This document shows, one piece after another, positions 24,551 through 33,476 of a DNA stretch of 64,000 nucleotides. How positions within the stretch are numbered: the first letter of the stretch is position 1; every line of letters begins with the position of its first letter. Made by a program: the position numbers and the translations under genes. Source of the stretch: CAVPCY01 sp963770765 (GTDB lineage: Bacteria; Actinomycetota; Coriobacteriia; Anaerosomatales; PHET01); contig CAVYQS010000016.1 in the NCBI GenBank assembly GCA_963770765.1, positions 1-64,000 on the forward strand. Reading direction: 5' to 3'. The notes under the pieces were generated by a model. That model was not told where the DNA came from, ran no database searches, and worked only from the letters and a program-made list of their open reading frames with translations.

Positions 24551-24823
24551 CTACCGGATCTCGAACCCCACGAGCCCTTCGGGCTTCTCGGCGGTCTCGT
24601 CGAATGAGGTCACAAGCGCGCGCTCGGGGCCGGTCCGCGTCCACTCCACCGCGTGGGCGACCTTGTCGGCCGGTCCCTCGAAGACCGCTTCAACGCCGCC
24701 ATCGGCGCGGTTGAGCACCCAGCCGGAGACCTCTTGGCCGGCGGCCATCCGCCGAGTCGACTCGCGGAACCACACGCCCTGAACGCGACCGTGAACCACG
24801 ACCCTGGCGCGCACGTCGCCCAC
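24551..24823 (-). CDS. acyP: Acylphosphatase
   Basis: A 90-residue acylphosphatase that hydrolyses acyl phosphates such as acetyl or carbamoyl phosphate. The phosphate-loop signature GRVQGVWFR contains the catalytic Arg, and the second signature GWVLNRADGGVEAVFEG contains the catalytic Asn. Length and motif order match the family. It begins with GTG and converges with the DMT transporter. Confidence 0.93.
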   Translation of the reverse strand: MGDVRARVVVHGRVQGVWFRESTRRMAAGQEVSGWVLNRADGGVEAVFEGPADKVAHAVEWTRTGPERALVTSFDETAEKPEGLVGFEIR

Positions 24824-24888
24824 GCTGTAACCTCCGTCAGAACCGACCCGTGGGTATAGTAGATACGTCCCCGAAAGGAGCGCGGCTC

Positions 24889-25278
24889 ATGCCCATCGTG
24901 CGCATCGATATCGAGTCCGGCAAGTCGACCGCGTACAAGCGCGCGATCCTCAACGGGGTGCGCGAGGCGCTCACCGGCGCGCTGGGTGTTCCCGACGACC
25001 GCGTCATGCAACGCATCATCGAGACGCCGGGCGAGGATATCGACACCACCGAGGTGAAGTCCGACCGACTCACCATCATCGAGCTCTCGATGCTGCCGCG
25101 TTCGAGCGAGCTGAAGGAGGCGGTCTACCGCGAGATCGCCAGCAAGCTCGGCTTCGACCCCGGACTCTCCGAGCACGACCTGGTGGTGATCGTGAACGAC
25201 CCCGCCGCGGAGTGCTTCTTCCTCAACGGCGCGATGCAGTGCACACCGGGATCCGGCACCACCGAGGAGGCTGAGTGA
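24889..25278 (+). CDS. Tautomerase-superfamily protein
   Basis: A 129-residue protein starting MPIVRIDI, so that Pro is exposed as residue 1 after Met removal, the catalytic feature of the tautomerase superfamily. At about twice the 60-residue 4-OT length it matches the longer tautomerase-like proteins. Substrate unknown. GAAAGGAG precedes the ATG at 24889. Its stop overlaps the GTG of the hemolysin III gene, so the two are co-translated. Confidence 0.8.
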   Translation: MPIVRIDIESGKSTAYKRAILNGVREALTGALGVPDDRVMQRIIETPGEDIDTTEVKSDRLTIIELSMLPRSSELKEAVYREIASKLGFDPGLSEHDLVVIVNDPAAECFFLNGAMQCTPGSGTTEEAE

Positions 25279-25955
25279 GCACCACGGCCGCAGCGAAGCC
25301 ATCGAGCAAGAAGGTTCGGGTTGTCCGCGACTACACGCTGGGCGAGGAGATCGCCAACAGCGTGATCCACGGGCTCGGCATCGGGCTGTCGGTCGCGGCG
25401 CTCGTGATCCTCGTCGCGTTCGCGGTGCTCGCGCATGACCCGTACAAGCTCGCCAGCGCCATCGTGTTCGGCGTCGCGCTCGTGCTCGAGTACACAGCGT
25501 CGACGCTCTACCACAGCTTCCCCCAGCCCAGGGTCAAGCACATCTTCAAGATATTCGACCACTGTGGGATCTACCTGCTCATCGCCGGCACCTACACCCC
25601 GTTTTGCCTGGTCACGCTGCGTGATGCGAACGGCTGGATGCTGTTCTGGGTCATCTGGAGCCTCGCGCTCATCGGCATCGCCGCCGAGGCGTTCTGGACG
25701 TATCGCCCGCGGTGGCTGTCGGCCGTCGTCTATCTGGGCATGGGCTGGATGGTCGTGCTTTCGTTCGGCCCGCTCGTCGCGAACCTGGATCCCGCCGGCA
25801 TCTGGTTGCTGGTCGCGGGTGGTCTGGCCTACACGCTGGGCACCGTCTTCTACGTCATGAAGAGCGTGAAGTACATGCACGCCGTGTGGCACGTCTGGGT
25901 ACTCATCGGCAGCACATGCCACTTCCTGGCGGTGCTCCTGTTCGTCATCAAGTAG
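25275..25955 (+). CDS. Hemolysin III / PAQR-like membrane protein (YqfA type)
   Basis: A 226-residue seven-helix membrane protein of the HlyIII family, related to PAQR receptors. Family motifs include GEEIANSVIHGLG near the N-terminus, the metal-site segment EYTASTLYHS with its Ser and His, FDHCGIYLLIAGTYTPF, and a C-terminal HAVWHVWVLIGS. Despite the name, haemolytic activity is doubtful; a lipid hydrolase role is suggested for the wider family. The GTG start overlaps the tautomerase stop. Confidence 0.9.
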   Translation: MSTTAAAKPSSKKVRVVRDYTLGEEIANSVIHGLGIGLSVAALVILVAFAVLAHDPYKLASAIVFGVALVLEYTASTLYHSFPQPRVKHIFKIFDHCGIYLLIAGTYTPFCLVTLRDANGWMLFWVIWSLALIGIAAEAFWTYRPRWLSAVVYLGMGWMVVLSFGPLVANLDPAGIWLLVAGGLAYTLGTVFYVMKSVKYMHAVWHVWVLIGSTCHFLAVLLFVIK

Positions 25956-25969
25956 CCGGCGACGTCGCC

Positions 25970-26683
25970 TCAGAAGCTGCGACCGACGCCGAACTCGGCG
26001 TCGTTGCTGTAACCGCGACTCTCCCAGTAGCCCTTGAAGTTCGCGTCGTCCGAGACCTCGATGCTGGTGACCCACTTCGCCCACTTGTACCCGTACTTGT
26101 CTTCGGCGACCACCTGGAACGGGTAGCCCCGCTCGGTGGGGAGGTCGATGCCGTTCATCTTGTACGCGAGCAGCAGGTCGCGATCGACCACGGTCTTGAG
26201 CGGCAGCGAGGTCGAGTAGCCGTCGTAACAGCGGAAGATCACGACCTTCGCGTTGGTGTTGTAGCCGGCTTGCTCGAGCAGGTCGACGAGGCGAACGCCT
26301 TCCCACAAGATGTCGACGCTCCAGCCTTCGATGCAGTTGAGCGTGACGACCTTCCGGAAGGTCTCCCGGTCGATGACCTGGTCGTACGTGAGGCTCGTCG
26401 GCTTGTCGACCTCGCCTTCGATGCGCAGGCGGTAGCCCTCGATCGCGACGGTCTGAGGCCCCTTGATCGAGTTCTCCCGGAAGTCGTCGACCGACCCGAG
26501 CTTCTTCCCTTCGTACTCTCGCACCTCGACGGCGTCCAGAGTCGCCGCATCGCCACCGGCGGAGTCGGGCGCGCTGGGCGACACCTGAGGGGCCGCGGAG
26601 CATCCCGCCATCAGGATCGCCACGAACGCGAAAGAGACCATGCCGAGCGTGACCCTGCCGCCTGTCCCGCGTCCGAGCTCCAT
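25970..26683 (-). CDS. Molybdopterin-binding (sulfite-oxidase fold) lipoprotein
   Basis: A 237-residue lipoprotein with an N-terminal signal ending in the lipobox LMAGC (Cys about 28), so it is anchored outside the cytoplasmic membrane. The mature part is a single oxidoreductase molybdopterin-binding domain of the SUOX/MsrP fold. The Mo-ligand Cys is in the conserved VTLNCIEGW, followed by WEGVRLVDLLEQAG and a GYPFQVV-type segment. There is no haem or dimerisation domain. Substrate unknown. The ATG at 26683 has GGGAGC upstream. It is divergent from a flavin reductase that might supply electrons, by analogy with MsrPQ-like pairs; that link is inference. Confidence 0.85.
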   Translation of the reverse strand: MELGRGTGGRVTLGMVSFAFVAILMAGCSAAPQVSPSAPDSAGGDAATLDAVEVREYEGKKLGSVDDFRENSIKGPQTVAIEGYRLRIEGEVDKPTSLTYDQVIDRETFRKVVTLNCIEGWSVDILWEGVRLVDLLEQAGYNTNAKVVIFRCYDGYSTSLPLKTVVDRDLLLAYKMNGIDLPTERGYPFQVVAEDKYGYKWAKWVTSIEVSDDANFKGYWESRGYSNDAEFGVGRSF

Positions 26684-26763
26684 GCCGCGCTCCCGTCGTT
26701 CAGCGTCGTGCGGGCGTGCCTGCATGGGGTATGTTCCCGTCGACCGACACATCAGGAGGGGCT

Positions 26764-27480
26764 GTGGCCAAGAACTACCGAGCAAGCGTGAGAGCGGTGG
26801 ACACCTGCGGCGACATGGCGACGCTCTCACTCACGAGGCCCGATGGGTTCGAGTTCGAGGCAGGACAGTGGCTGCGTCTCGCGCTCCCGGTGGGCGGGGG
26901 TGTGGCGACCAAGACGTTCACGATAGCCTCGGCGCCCGCAGATGAACTGCTCGAGATCACCACCCGGCTCTCCGGTTCCCCGTACAAACGGGTGCTCGCT
27001 TCGCTGGGCCCCGGCGCGGATGTCGATCTGTCCGGTCCCGGCGGCCGTCTGCGTCTTCCGGGGGGACTGACCGGTGCTGTGTTCCTCGCGGGCGGCGTGG
27101 GCATCACCCCGGTGCGAAGCATGCTCCGCGATGCGGTGGGCTCGGGCCGGAGCTTCTCGGACGCCGTGATCGTCTATGGGAACCGCGATCCCTCATGCGT
27201 CGCATACGCCGAGGAGCTCAAGGCCATGCGGCCTGCCGGCGTGCGCGTGGTCGACGTCTTCGAGGAGGCACCCGCGAGCTGGGACGGGGCGCGGGGGTTC
27301 ATCACCGCGCAGATCGTGCGCGAGATCGTGGACCCGGCTGACGACGGGTTGTTCTTTGTGACAGGCCCACCCATGATGGTCGAGGCGATGAGGCGGGTCC
27401 TCGACGAGCTCGGGGTCTCGGACGACCGCCGCGTGGTCGAATCGTTCGGGCCCGTCGACCGAGCAGCGACAGATGCGTGA
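26764..27480 (+). CDS. Ferredoxin-NADP reductase-like flavoprotein
   Basis: A 238-residue protein with an FNR fold: an FAD-binding barrel (the ATKTFTIASAP segment stands in for the usual RxYSxxS) and an NAD(P) domain with the glycine-rich GGVGITP and the TGPPMM motif. No iron-sulfur domain is attached. The GTG at 26764 has AGGAGGGG upstream. It faces away from the molybdopterin lipoprotein across an 80-base shared promoter region, which suggests joint regulation. Confidence 0.85.
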   Translation: MAKNYRASVRAVDTCGDMATLSLTRPDGFEFEAGQWLRLALPVGGGVATKTFTIASAPADELLEITTRLSGSPYKRVLASLGPGADVDLSGPGGRLRLPGGLTGAVFLAGGVGITPVRSMLRDAVGSGRSFSDAVIVYGNRDPSCVAYAEELKAMRPAGVRVVDVFEEAPASWDGARGFITAQIVREIVDPADDGLFFVTGPPMMVEAMRRVLDELGVSDDRRVVESFGPVDRAATDA

Positions 27481-27544
27481 TGTTGGGGGAAACTAGAAGA
27501 AGACACCGGACTCGAGAGGGTCGCTTACCGGAGGGGAGCGAGTA

Positions 27545-27937
27545 ATGGAACTGCTTGCCAAGACCTGCAAGTCCGAGCAGATGAATGCTCAGCGGATCTT
27601 CGCCCGCGTGTTCGTTGTGGTGGGCGGGTTGTTCTGGGTCTTCATGGCGTGGGGGGCTTCGTGGGCCTATCAGGGGGCTCCTCTCACCGTCGCGCTGGGC
27701 GGCGCTCTGATCTACGCCGCGGCGATCGCGGTGATCTTCGTCATCGGGCTGTTCTACGAGAACCTCGCCGCGGCGATCCTCGGCCTCGGCGCGATCGCGG
27801 TCGTCGTGTACGGAGTGGTGATGGGCTGGGAGGTCGGCGTGTGGGGCACGGTGTTCTTCTTCTTCATCCTGCCCATGCTGATCGCTTCCGGCCTGTACTT
27901 CCTGGCGGCACGCATGCAGAAGATCTGCGGCCTGTAG
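27545..27937 (+). CDS. Four-helix membrane protein of unknown function
   Basis: A 130-residue membrane protein with about four helices and a short N-terminal cytoplasmic segment containing CKSEQMNAQRIF. GGAGGGGAG precedes the ATG. It stands alone and is followed by a strong terminator. Unrecognised. Confidence 0.75.
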   Translation: MELLAKTCKSEQMNAQRIFARVFVVVGGLFWVFMAWGASWAYQGAPLTVALGGALIYAAAIAVIFVIGLFYENLAAAILGLGAIAVVVYGVVMGWEVGVWGTVFFFFILPMLIASGLYFLAARMQKICGL

Positions 27938-27967
27938 GGTCAAGGGATACGCGGTCAGGTACGAACC

Positions 27968-27998
27968 GAGGAGCCCTTCGAGGGCTCCTCTTTCGTTC
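27968..27998 (+). terminator. Rho-independent terminator
   Basis: GAGGAGCCCT (27968-27977) pairs with AGGGCTCCTC (27981-27990) around TCG, followed by TTTCGTT, 31 bases after the membrane protein gene. Confidence 0.85.
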
Positions 27999-28084
27999 CC
28001 GACAGGTTCTACGCGTCGCGAGGACGCCGCGAGATAACGCGCACGATCGTCACGGCCGATGCGCATCAGACTCAGATGGGCACA

Positions 28085-28113
28085 TTGGCTTGGCCAGCGA
28101 TTTAACGTAGAAT
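28085..28113 (+). promoter_or_regulatory. Promoter upstream of the small wHTH-like gene
   Basis: TTGGCT (28085-28090) and TAGAAT (28108-28113) are separated by 17 bases. The predicted start point is near 28120, leaving a leader of about 95 bases before the TTG start codon. Confidence 0.6.
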
Positions 28114-28213
28114 AAGGGATGGCGATGCGACGGCCGCCGCCCGCAACTCACTCTGGCGATCCCGGACTCATCGGTGCTGCTCAGCGCGCTCAACAGAAGG
28201 ACGGTCACCCGCC

Positions 28214-28573
28214 TTGTACGACCTCGAAGGGGTCCTGAGCCCGTCGGTCATAGAGTTCGTCGAGAACCATGTGGATTCGTTGCTCGCGTGGGACATCCTC
28301 GTGTACTTCCACCGTAACCCCGAGGCCACGATGGACACCGATTCGCTGGCGTCGCGACTCGGGCGCCGCGCGGAGGAGATCGAGCCCGAGATCACCACCA
28401 TGTGCCAAGGGCGGATCCTCGAGTGTGGCGGAGGGACCATCCATTACGCACCCACGCCAGAGCTGAGAACCCAGGTCACGGAGTTCGTACAGGCGTGCCA
28501 GGACCGCGATCAGAGGCTCGCCCTCATCGCCCTGGTCCTTCAGCGCATCGGTCGGCCGTTCGGCGAAGCGTAG
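28214..28573 (+). CDS. Small winged-helix-like protein
   Basis: A 119-residue soluble protein with a helix-turn-helix-like central part (TDSLASRLGRRAEEIEPEI) followed by a GGGTIHYAP wing. It may be a DNA-binding or protein-binding regulator; I cannot name a family. The start is a TTG with GAAGGACGG upstream; no ATG or GTG is available in frame after the promoter. It precedes the CNNM/CBS gene by 69 bases. Confidence 0.7.
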   Translation: MYDLEGVLSPSVIEFVENHVDSLLAWDILVYFHRNPEATMDTDSLASRLGRRAEEIEPEITTMCQGRILECGGGTIHYAPTPELRTQVTEFVQACQDRDQRLALIALVLQRIGRPFGEA

Positions 28574-28642
28574 GCGCTGGCAGACGGTTCCGAGATCACT
28601 CGGGTGCGGGTCGGGTCCTCGAATGCTGGTAATCTGTCCAGC

Positions 28643-29965
28643 ATGGGAAACATAGGGGTTCAGGCACTACTGATTCTCGTCCTCGTGGCACTCAACGGGT
28701 ACTTCGCGGCGGCCGAGATCGCACTCATCAGCGCTCGCAGGGCCGCCCTCCAGAAGCGCGCGGAGGAAGGGTCGTCGGGCGCCCGTTCCGCGCTTGCCCT
28801 CACCGACAACCCGACGCGGCTGCTGGCGACGATCCAGGTGGGCATCACGCTGGTCGGGATGCTCGCGGCGGCAGCTGCCGCGGTGTCGCTCGCTCAGCCG
28901 ATCGAGGCGTGGCTCAGAGGTCTCGGCATCCCGTGGGTCACCGGCATCGCTGCGGGACTCTCCGTCCTTCTCGTCACCTTGGTCGTCTCCTACCTCACGC
29001 TGATCTTCGGAGAGCTGGTTCCCAAGCGGTTGGGACTGCAGCGGGCCGAGCGGGTCGCTGTGAGCGTGGCAGGCCCGATCACGGTGCTCGCCAAAGCCAC
29101 CGCACCGGTCGTGTGGTTCCTCTCGGCGTCGACGTCGGTCGTCGCCCGGGCGATCGGGATCAAGACCGAGGGTGGGCGTCCGGGTGTCTCGGAAGAGGAG
29201 ATCAAGCTGCTCGTGACCGAGCAGGGGAGCCTGCTCGAAGAAGAGAAGCGCATGATCCACGAGATCTTCGAGCTGGGCGACACCGTCGCGCGGGAGATCA
29301 TGGTCCCGCGCGTCGACATGGCGCTGGTCGAGGACACGTCGACCGTGCGCAATGCGACCGAGATCATGCGGGGCACCGGGTACTCCAGGCTCCCGGTCTA
29401 CCACGAGGATCGCGACCGTATCGTGGGGATCACACTGCTCAAGGACCTCGTGGGCCCTCTCGCCGAGTCGCGCGGCGACGACCTCGTCACCGACCACATG
29501 CGCGAGCCGATCTTCGTACCGGAGACCAAGGGCATCTTGCCGCTCCTGTCGGAGATGCAGGTGCACCGCAACCAAGTCGCGATCGTCGTCGACGAGTACG
29601 GCGGGACCGCCGGCCTGGTGACCGTCGAGGACATCGTCGAGGAGGTCGTGGGCGAGATCGCCGACGAGTTCGACCGGGACCACCGGTACGTCACCACGAT
29701 CGGCGAGGGCGAGTGGATCATCGACGGTCGCCTGCCGATCGAGGACGCCCTTTCGCTCGGCCTGCCCGTCGAGGAGTCCGACGAGTACGAGACGATCGCG
29801 GGCTGGCTGCTCGCCGAACTCGGTCACATCCCCGTTCCCGGCGAGAGACATGCGGTGAGTGGGTACGAGTTCAGAGTGCAGGCGATGCGGAGAAGACGTG
29901 TCGCCCGCCTGCGAGTGAGTACCGTGAGATCCTCTCCGTCCAAGGAAGCCGACGATGACCGATAA
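28643..29965 (+). CDS. CNNM/CorC (HlyC) family CBS-domain transporter
   Basis: A 440-residue protein with the domain order of the CNNM/CorC Mg2+ exporter family: DUF21 membrane domain (about 1-190, three or four helices, with the conserved NGYFAAAEIALIS and FGELVPKRLG segments), a CBS pair (about 205-335, with EIMVPRVDM and VTVEDIVEEVVGEI), and a C-terminal CorC/HlyC domain (about 350-430). Members are linked to Mg2+ or Co2+ efflux and resistance. Its stop overlaps the start of the toast-rack protein, so the envelope genes that follow are one operon. Confidence 0.92.
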   Translation: MGNIGVQALLILVLVALNGYFAAAEIALISARRAALQKRAEEGSSGARSALALTDNPTRLLATIQVGITLVGMLAAAAAAVSLAQPIEAWLRGLGIPWVTGIAAGLSVLLVTLVVSYLTLIFGELVPKRLGLQRAERVAVSVAGPITVLAKATAPVVWFLSASTSVVARAIGIKTEGGRPGVSEEEIKLLVTEQGSLLEEEKRMIHEIFELGDTVAREIMVPRVDMALVEDTSTVRNATEIMRGTGYSRLPVYHEDRDRIVGITLLKDLVGPLAESRGDDLVTDHMREPIFVPETKGILPLLSEMQVHRNQVAIVVDEYGGTAGLVTVEDIVEEVVGEIADEFDRDHRYVTTIGEGEWIIDGRLPIEDALSLGLPVEESDEYETIAGWLLAELGHIPVPGERHAVSGYEFRVQAMRRRRVARLRVSTVRSSPSKEADDDR

Positions 29966-31163
29966 CGGCGAGTACGAACCCGGCGTCCAGACCCAGACCC
30001 CTCCGGCGGCGCCCCCTGTGCCCCCTGTACCGCCGCCTGGCCACGGCGCTTCGCAATCCCCCGGTCGCCCGGGCAAGGGCGGCGGAGGAGGCGTGACGGC
30101 CGGTGTGGTCTTGATCCTCGTGGGCGTAGGGTTGCTGGTCGCCCGCTTCGCTCCCGGATTGAGCCTGTGGCAGTTGTGGCCCCTCTTCGTGATCGTCCCG
30201 GGGGCGGTCCAGTGCTTCACTCCCGGCAGCGACGGGTGGAACGTGCACCGGTTCTTCGATGGGCTCGTGACCGTCTCGATCGGGCTGTTGCTGTTGGCGA
30301 ACACCACGGGATTCATCTCGTGGAGCGTGTGGTGGGAAGTGCTCCAGTTGTGGCCGGTCCTGCTCATCTCTGCGGGTCTCGGGATTCTGGGCAAGGCGGT
30401 GGGGCAGACGTGGCTGCGCGTGCTGGGCACCCTCGTCGTCATCGCGGCCCTGGCGATCGCCGCAGCGAGCTCACTCGCTTCTTCGTCCGTCCCCGGATTC
30501 ACCTTCTCGGGCGCCGAGGAGTTCGCCTTCGAGGAGCCACTGGGTGCGGGTACGGATGCCACGCTGTCGCTCGATTCGGGCGTCGGCGAGATCGAGATCG
30601 ACAGCATCCGCGCTCGCGAGGTCCGCATCGACGGCTCGTCGCCGTTCGGCGAACCGCGCTTCGAAGTGCTGCGCTCGAACTCGACCTCAGAGGTGGAGTT
30701 CGCGCTCACCGGCGAGGGCGGGGTGTCGGCGTTTCCCGGCACACCGGCCACGCGCGTGAGCACGTCGCTCTCAGAGCAGCTGCCGTGGGAGATCGAGGTC
30801 GACTCGGGTGTGTCCACGCTCGAGGCGGACCTGTCGGATCTCGAGGTGAGCCGCTTCCAGCTCAAGACCGGTGTCTCGAGCAACACGGTCAGGCTCGGTG
30901 ACGCCCCCGGTTCCACCGATGAAGGTGTCGTCATCATCGACGCGGGTATCGCGTCGGTGAAGGTGCTCGTCCCCAGCGACGCCGAGGTCCGGGTCGAGAC
31001 CCAAAGCGGCCTGACGGGGGTCGACATCTCGCAGCTGCTCGACAAGACGAACCAACGCGAGTGGCAGACGCCGGGGTTCGATTCCGCGCGCGCAGCCGGT
31101 CGGCCCGTGTGGGTCATCACGGCGAAGTCGGGGATCGGCTCGTTCGCGGTGGACACCTACTAG
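29955..31163 (+). CDS. Membrane protein with LiaF-like helices and a toast-rack domain
   Basis: A 402-residue protein. A proline-rich cytoplasmic N-terminus (residues 15-30) is followed by four hydrophobic helices of DUF5668/LiaI-LiaF type (about 45-175). A long beta-rich C-terminal domain (about 185-400) of the toast-rack/adhesin type contains repeats such as LDSGVGEIEID and DSGVSTLEADLSDLE. Such proteins are often encoded with PspC and respond to envelope stress. It overlaps the CNNM gene by 11 bases and is followed 10 bases later by a PspC gene. Confidence 0.8.
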   Translation: MTDNGEYEPGVQTQTPPAAPPVPPVPPPGHGASQSPGRPGKGGGGGVTAGVVLILVGVGLLVARFAPGLSLWQLWPLFVIVPGAVQCFTPGSDGWNVHRFFDGLVTVSIGLLLLANTTGFISWSVWWEVLQLWPVLLISAGLGILGKAVGQTWLRVLGTLVVIAALAIAAASSLASSSVPGFTFSGAEEFAFEEPLGAGTDATLSLDSGVGEIEIDSIRAREVRIDGSSPFGEPRFEVLRSNSTSEVEFALTGEGGVSAFPGTPATRVSTSLSEQLPWEIEVDSGVSTLEADLSDLEVSRFQLKTGVSSNTVRLGDAPGSTDEGVVIIDAGIASVKVLVPSDAEVRVETQSGLTGVDISQLLDKTNQREWQTPGFDSARAAGRPVWVITAKSGIGSFAVDTY

Positions 31164-31173
31164 GAGGAGCGAG

Positions 31174-31713
31174 ATGTCTGAGAACGAACGCCGCAACGAC
31201 TGGAGCGTGTTCGGTGCCGTCGCCCTGATCGCGCTCGGTGTGTGGCTGTTGCTCGACCGGTTCGACAATCCGCTCTTCGATGCGCTGAGGGATGCCTTCT
31301 CGTTCGCGTGGGGGCTCATGTGGCCGCTGCTGCTGATCGTGGCCGGTGTCGTGATCCTGCTGGTCGCACGCAACGGTCACCTCGGCCACTTCCAGGTCAA
31401 GGGCACGCGGCTGTACCGCTCCCGAACCGAGCGCATGATCGGCGGGGTCCTCGGCGGGCTTGGTGCGTATCTCGGCGTCGATCCCACGTGGGTGCGGATC
31501 GCCTATGTCGTTCTCGGTGTGATGACCGGGTTCCCGGCGATCATCGTCTACATCGTCGCCATGATCATCATCCCGGAGGAGCCTGTGGCCGCGCCGCAGC
31601 AGCCGCAGTGGCCGGGCGGGCCCGTGGGGACCGAGACGGTGCAGACGCCGCCGCCCGCGCCGCCGGTACCTACGCCGCCGCAGCCTCCGGTCACGCCGCC
31701 GGGCCAGGAGTAG
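31174..31713 (+). CDS. PspC-domain membrane protein
   Basis: A 179-residue membrane protein: two LiaI-like helices (about 10-30 and 45-65), then a PspC domain (about 78-135) with the family pattern LYRSRTERMIGGVLGGLGAY and YIVAMIIIPE, and a proline-rich cytoplasmic tail. PspC proteins take part in envelope-stress sensing. It is co-transcribed with the toast-rack protein, and GGAGGAG lies before the ATG. Confidence 0.88.
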   Translation: MSENERRNDWSVFGAVALIALGVWLLLDRFDNPLFDALRDAFSFAWGLMWPLLLIVAGVVILLVARNGHLGHFQVKGTRLYRSRTERMIGGVLGGLGAYLGVDPTWVRIAYVVLGVMTGFPAIIVYIVAMIIIPEEPVAAPQQPQWPGGPVGTETVQTPPPAPPVPTPPQPPVTPPGQE

Positions 31714-31715
31714 CG

Positions 31716-32657
31716 GTGAGCTGGGAGATCGACGCCGCGCGGGCCACGCAGCCCGGCGAGGTCATCGACGCGCACGTCCACCTCTTCACGGTGGGGCTGC
31801 TTCAGGAGTATCTCGATAAGGACCCGACCGCCAACGAGCGCTTCCGAGAAGCCCTCAAGCAGCGCCGGTTCGGACGACGCAACGACGTGTTGCCCGACAT
31901 GTCGCCCGAGCAGACCGCGTGCTGGTATGTCGAGCGGCTCAAGGCGGCCGGTGTCGCCAAGGCGCTTGTCGTCTCGGTGGTCCCGGACAACCAGTGGACC
32001 CGTGATTTCCTGGTGGCGGCGAAGGGCAACGTCCATGCGCTCGCGGCGATCGACCCCCGTCTGCCCGATGCGCCCGAGTGGCTCGAGAAGGAGATGGCGG
32101 CGGGGTTCCGTGGCGTGAAGCTGTTGCCGGTGAACCGCTCCTATCGGCTGAGCGATCCGGAATGCCGGCCGTTCTTCGAGAAGGCGAACGAGCTGGGCGC
32201 CAATCTGATCATCCACTACGGAGTGACCGTCGACCCCGGTGGCGACCTGGGTTACGCGGACCCGATCGATCTGTCGCCGGTGGCCCGCGACTACCCGGAC
32301 CTTCACTTCGTGATCGCGCATTTCGGGGCGGGCTGGCTCGACAGCGTGCTTCGGCTCGCCTACCAGTGCAAGAACGTGAGCGTGGACACGAGCGGGACGA
32401 ACAACTGGATGGACTACTACGTGCCCAAGATGACGCTCGCCGAGGTCTTCGAGCGGTGCCTCACGGCGATGGGCCCGGAGCGCATCATGTTCGGGACCGA
32501 CAGCAACACCACGGTGCCCTACCGCACCTGGATCCGGTTCATGCAGCAGCGCACGCTCGAGGAGATGGGGTTGTCCGAGAACGATCGCGACCTCATCTTG
32601 CGTGGCAACGCCGCCCGGGTGTTCCGGCTCGATGAGCCGTTGCTCCCCGGCGTCTGA
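31716..32657 (+). CDS. Amidohydrolase 2 family metal-dependent hydrolase
   Basis: A 313-residue TIM-barrel hydrolase of the COG2159/ACMSD-like family. The metal-binding HxH is in IDAHVHLF (about residues 18-24), with later IIHYG, VIAHFGAGW and FGTDSN segments. Family members hydrolyse or decarboxylate small carboxylates; the substrate here is unknown. The GTG at 31716 begins two bases after the PspC stop. This coupling to envelope genes is unusual and may be accidental. Confidence 0.82.
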   Translation: MSWEIDAARATQPGEVIDAHVHLFTVGLLQEYLDKDPTANERFREALKQRRFGRRNDVLPDMSPEQTACWYVERLKAAGVAKALVVSVVPDNQWTRDFLVAAKGNVHALAAIDPRLPDAPEWLEKEMAAGFRGVKLLPVNRSYRLSDPECRPFFEKANELGANLIIHYGVTVDPGGDLGYADPIDLSPVARDYPDLHFVIAHFGAGWLDSVLRLAYQCKNVSVDTSGTNNWMDYYVPKMTLAEVFERCLTAMGPERIMFGTDSNTTVPYRTWIRFMQQRTLEEMGLSENDRDLILRGNAARVFRLDEPLLPGV

Positions 32658-32681
32658 GCGTTCACAAAGGAGGAGGGCCCG

Positions 32682-33470
32682 ATGACCCCCGATGCCAAGA
32701 TCGCGCCTCAGAGCGACTACGACACGTTCGTGAACTGGGACAAGCGCCTCGCCAACGAGGGCCCCTTCTTCCGCGAGCTGTTCGAGCGCGAGGGCGTTCG
32801 CCGGGTGATCGACGTCGGGGCGGGAAGCGCGCGCCACTCCATCATGTTCGCGACGTGGGGACTCGACGTGGTCGCGGTCGACCCTGATGAGTCCATGCTC
32901 GAGCAGGCGCACGCCAACGCCGAACGCTTCGTCGACGAGATAGCCGCGAGCAGCGGCTCGCTCGAGATCGTGAAGGGCGGATTCGGGGAACTGCACCGCC
33001 TCGACCTCGAACAGGCGGATGCGGTGGTCTGCACCGGCAACGCCCTGCCGCACGTCGCCGGTCGCGACGGGTTGACCGAGGCGCTCGCGGACTTCGCCTC
33101 GGTGCTCGTGCCGGGCGGGGTGCTCGTGTTGCACCTGCTCAACCACGGAAGGCTGCTGGCGAAGCGCCCGCGGGCGATCCCCCCCAAGGTCGTCGAGGCG
33201 GACGGCACCACGATGGTCTTCGTGCGGGTCATCGACTATCCGGAGGGTGACGCGTTTCTCGACTTCGACTTCGTGACGCTCGTCCGCGATTCCGCGGGGG
33301 CCTGGGAGGTCACGAGCCGCAGGTCTCCACACACCGCGGTTCCGGTGAGCGTGCTCGAGTCCGAGCTGCCGTGCGCGGGCTTCGGCCGCATCGAGGTCTT
33401 CGGCGGGCACGACCGGCATGCGCTCACCGACGCCGACGAGAGCGTGATCGTGGTCGCTCGGCGAGGGTGA
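32682..33470 (+). CDS. Class I SAM-dependent methyltransferase
   Basis: A 262-residue methyltransferase with motif I VIDVGAGSARHS, the acidic end of strand 2 in VAVDPDESML, and later DAVVCTGNALPHV and GGVLVLHLLN segments. It resembles glycine/sarcosine-type or small-molecule methyltransferases, but no substrate can be assigned. AAAGGAGGAG precedes the ATG. It ends seven bases from the convergent maf gene. Confidence 0.85.
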   Translation: MTPDAKIAPQSDYDTFVNWDKRLANEGPFFRELFEREGVRRVIDVGAGSARHSIMFATWGLDVVAVDPDESMLEQAHANAERFVDEIAASSGSLEIVKGGFGELHRLDLEQADAVVCTGNALPHVAGRDGLTEALADFASVLVPGGVLVLHLLNHGRLLAKRPRAIPPKVVEADGTTMVFVRVIDYPEGDAFLDFDFVTLVRDSAGAWEVTSRRSPHTAVPVSVLESELPCAGFGRIEVFGGHDRHALTDADESVIVVARRG

Positions 33471-33476
33471 TGGCGC

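Noticed and set aside
28667..31156. An 829-residue minus-strand reading frame
   Set aside because: It is antisense to the CNNM/CBS and toast-rack genes and has a biased, low-complexity composition.
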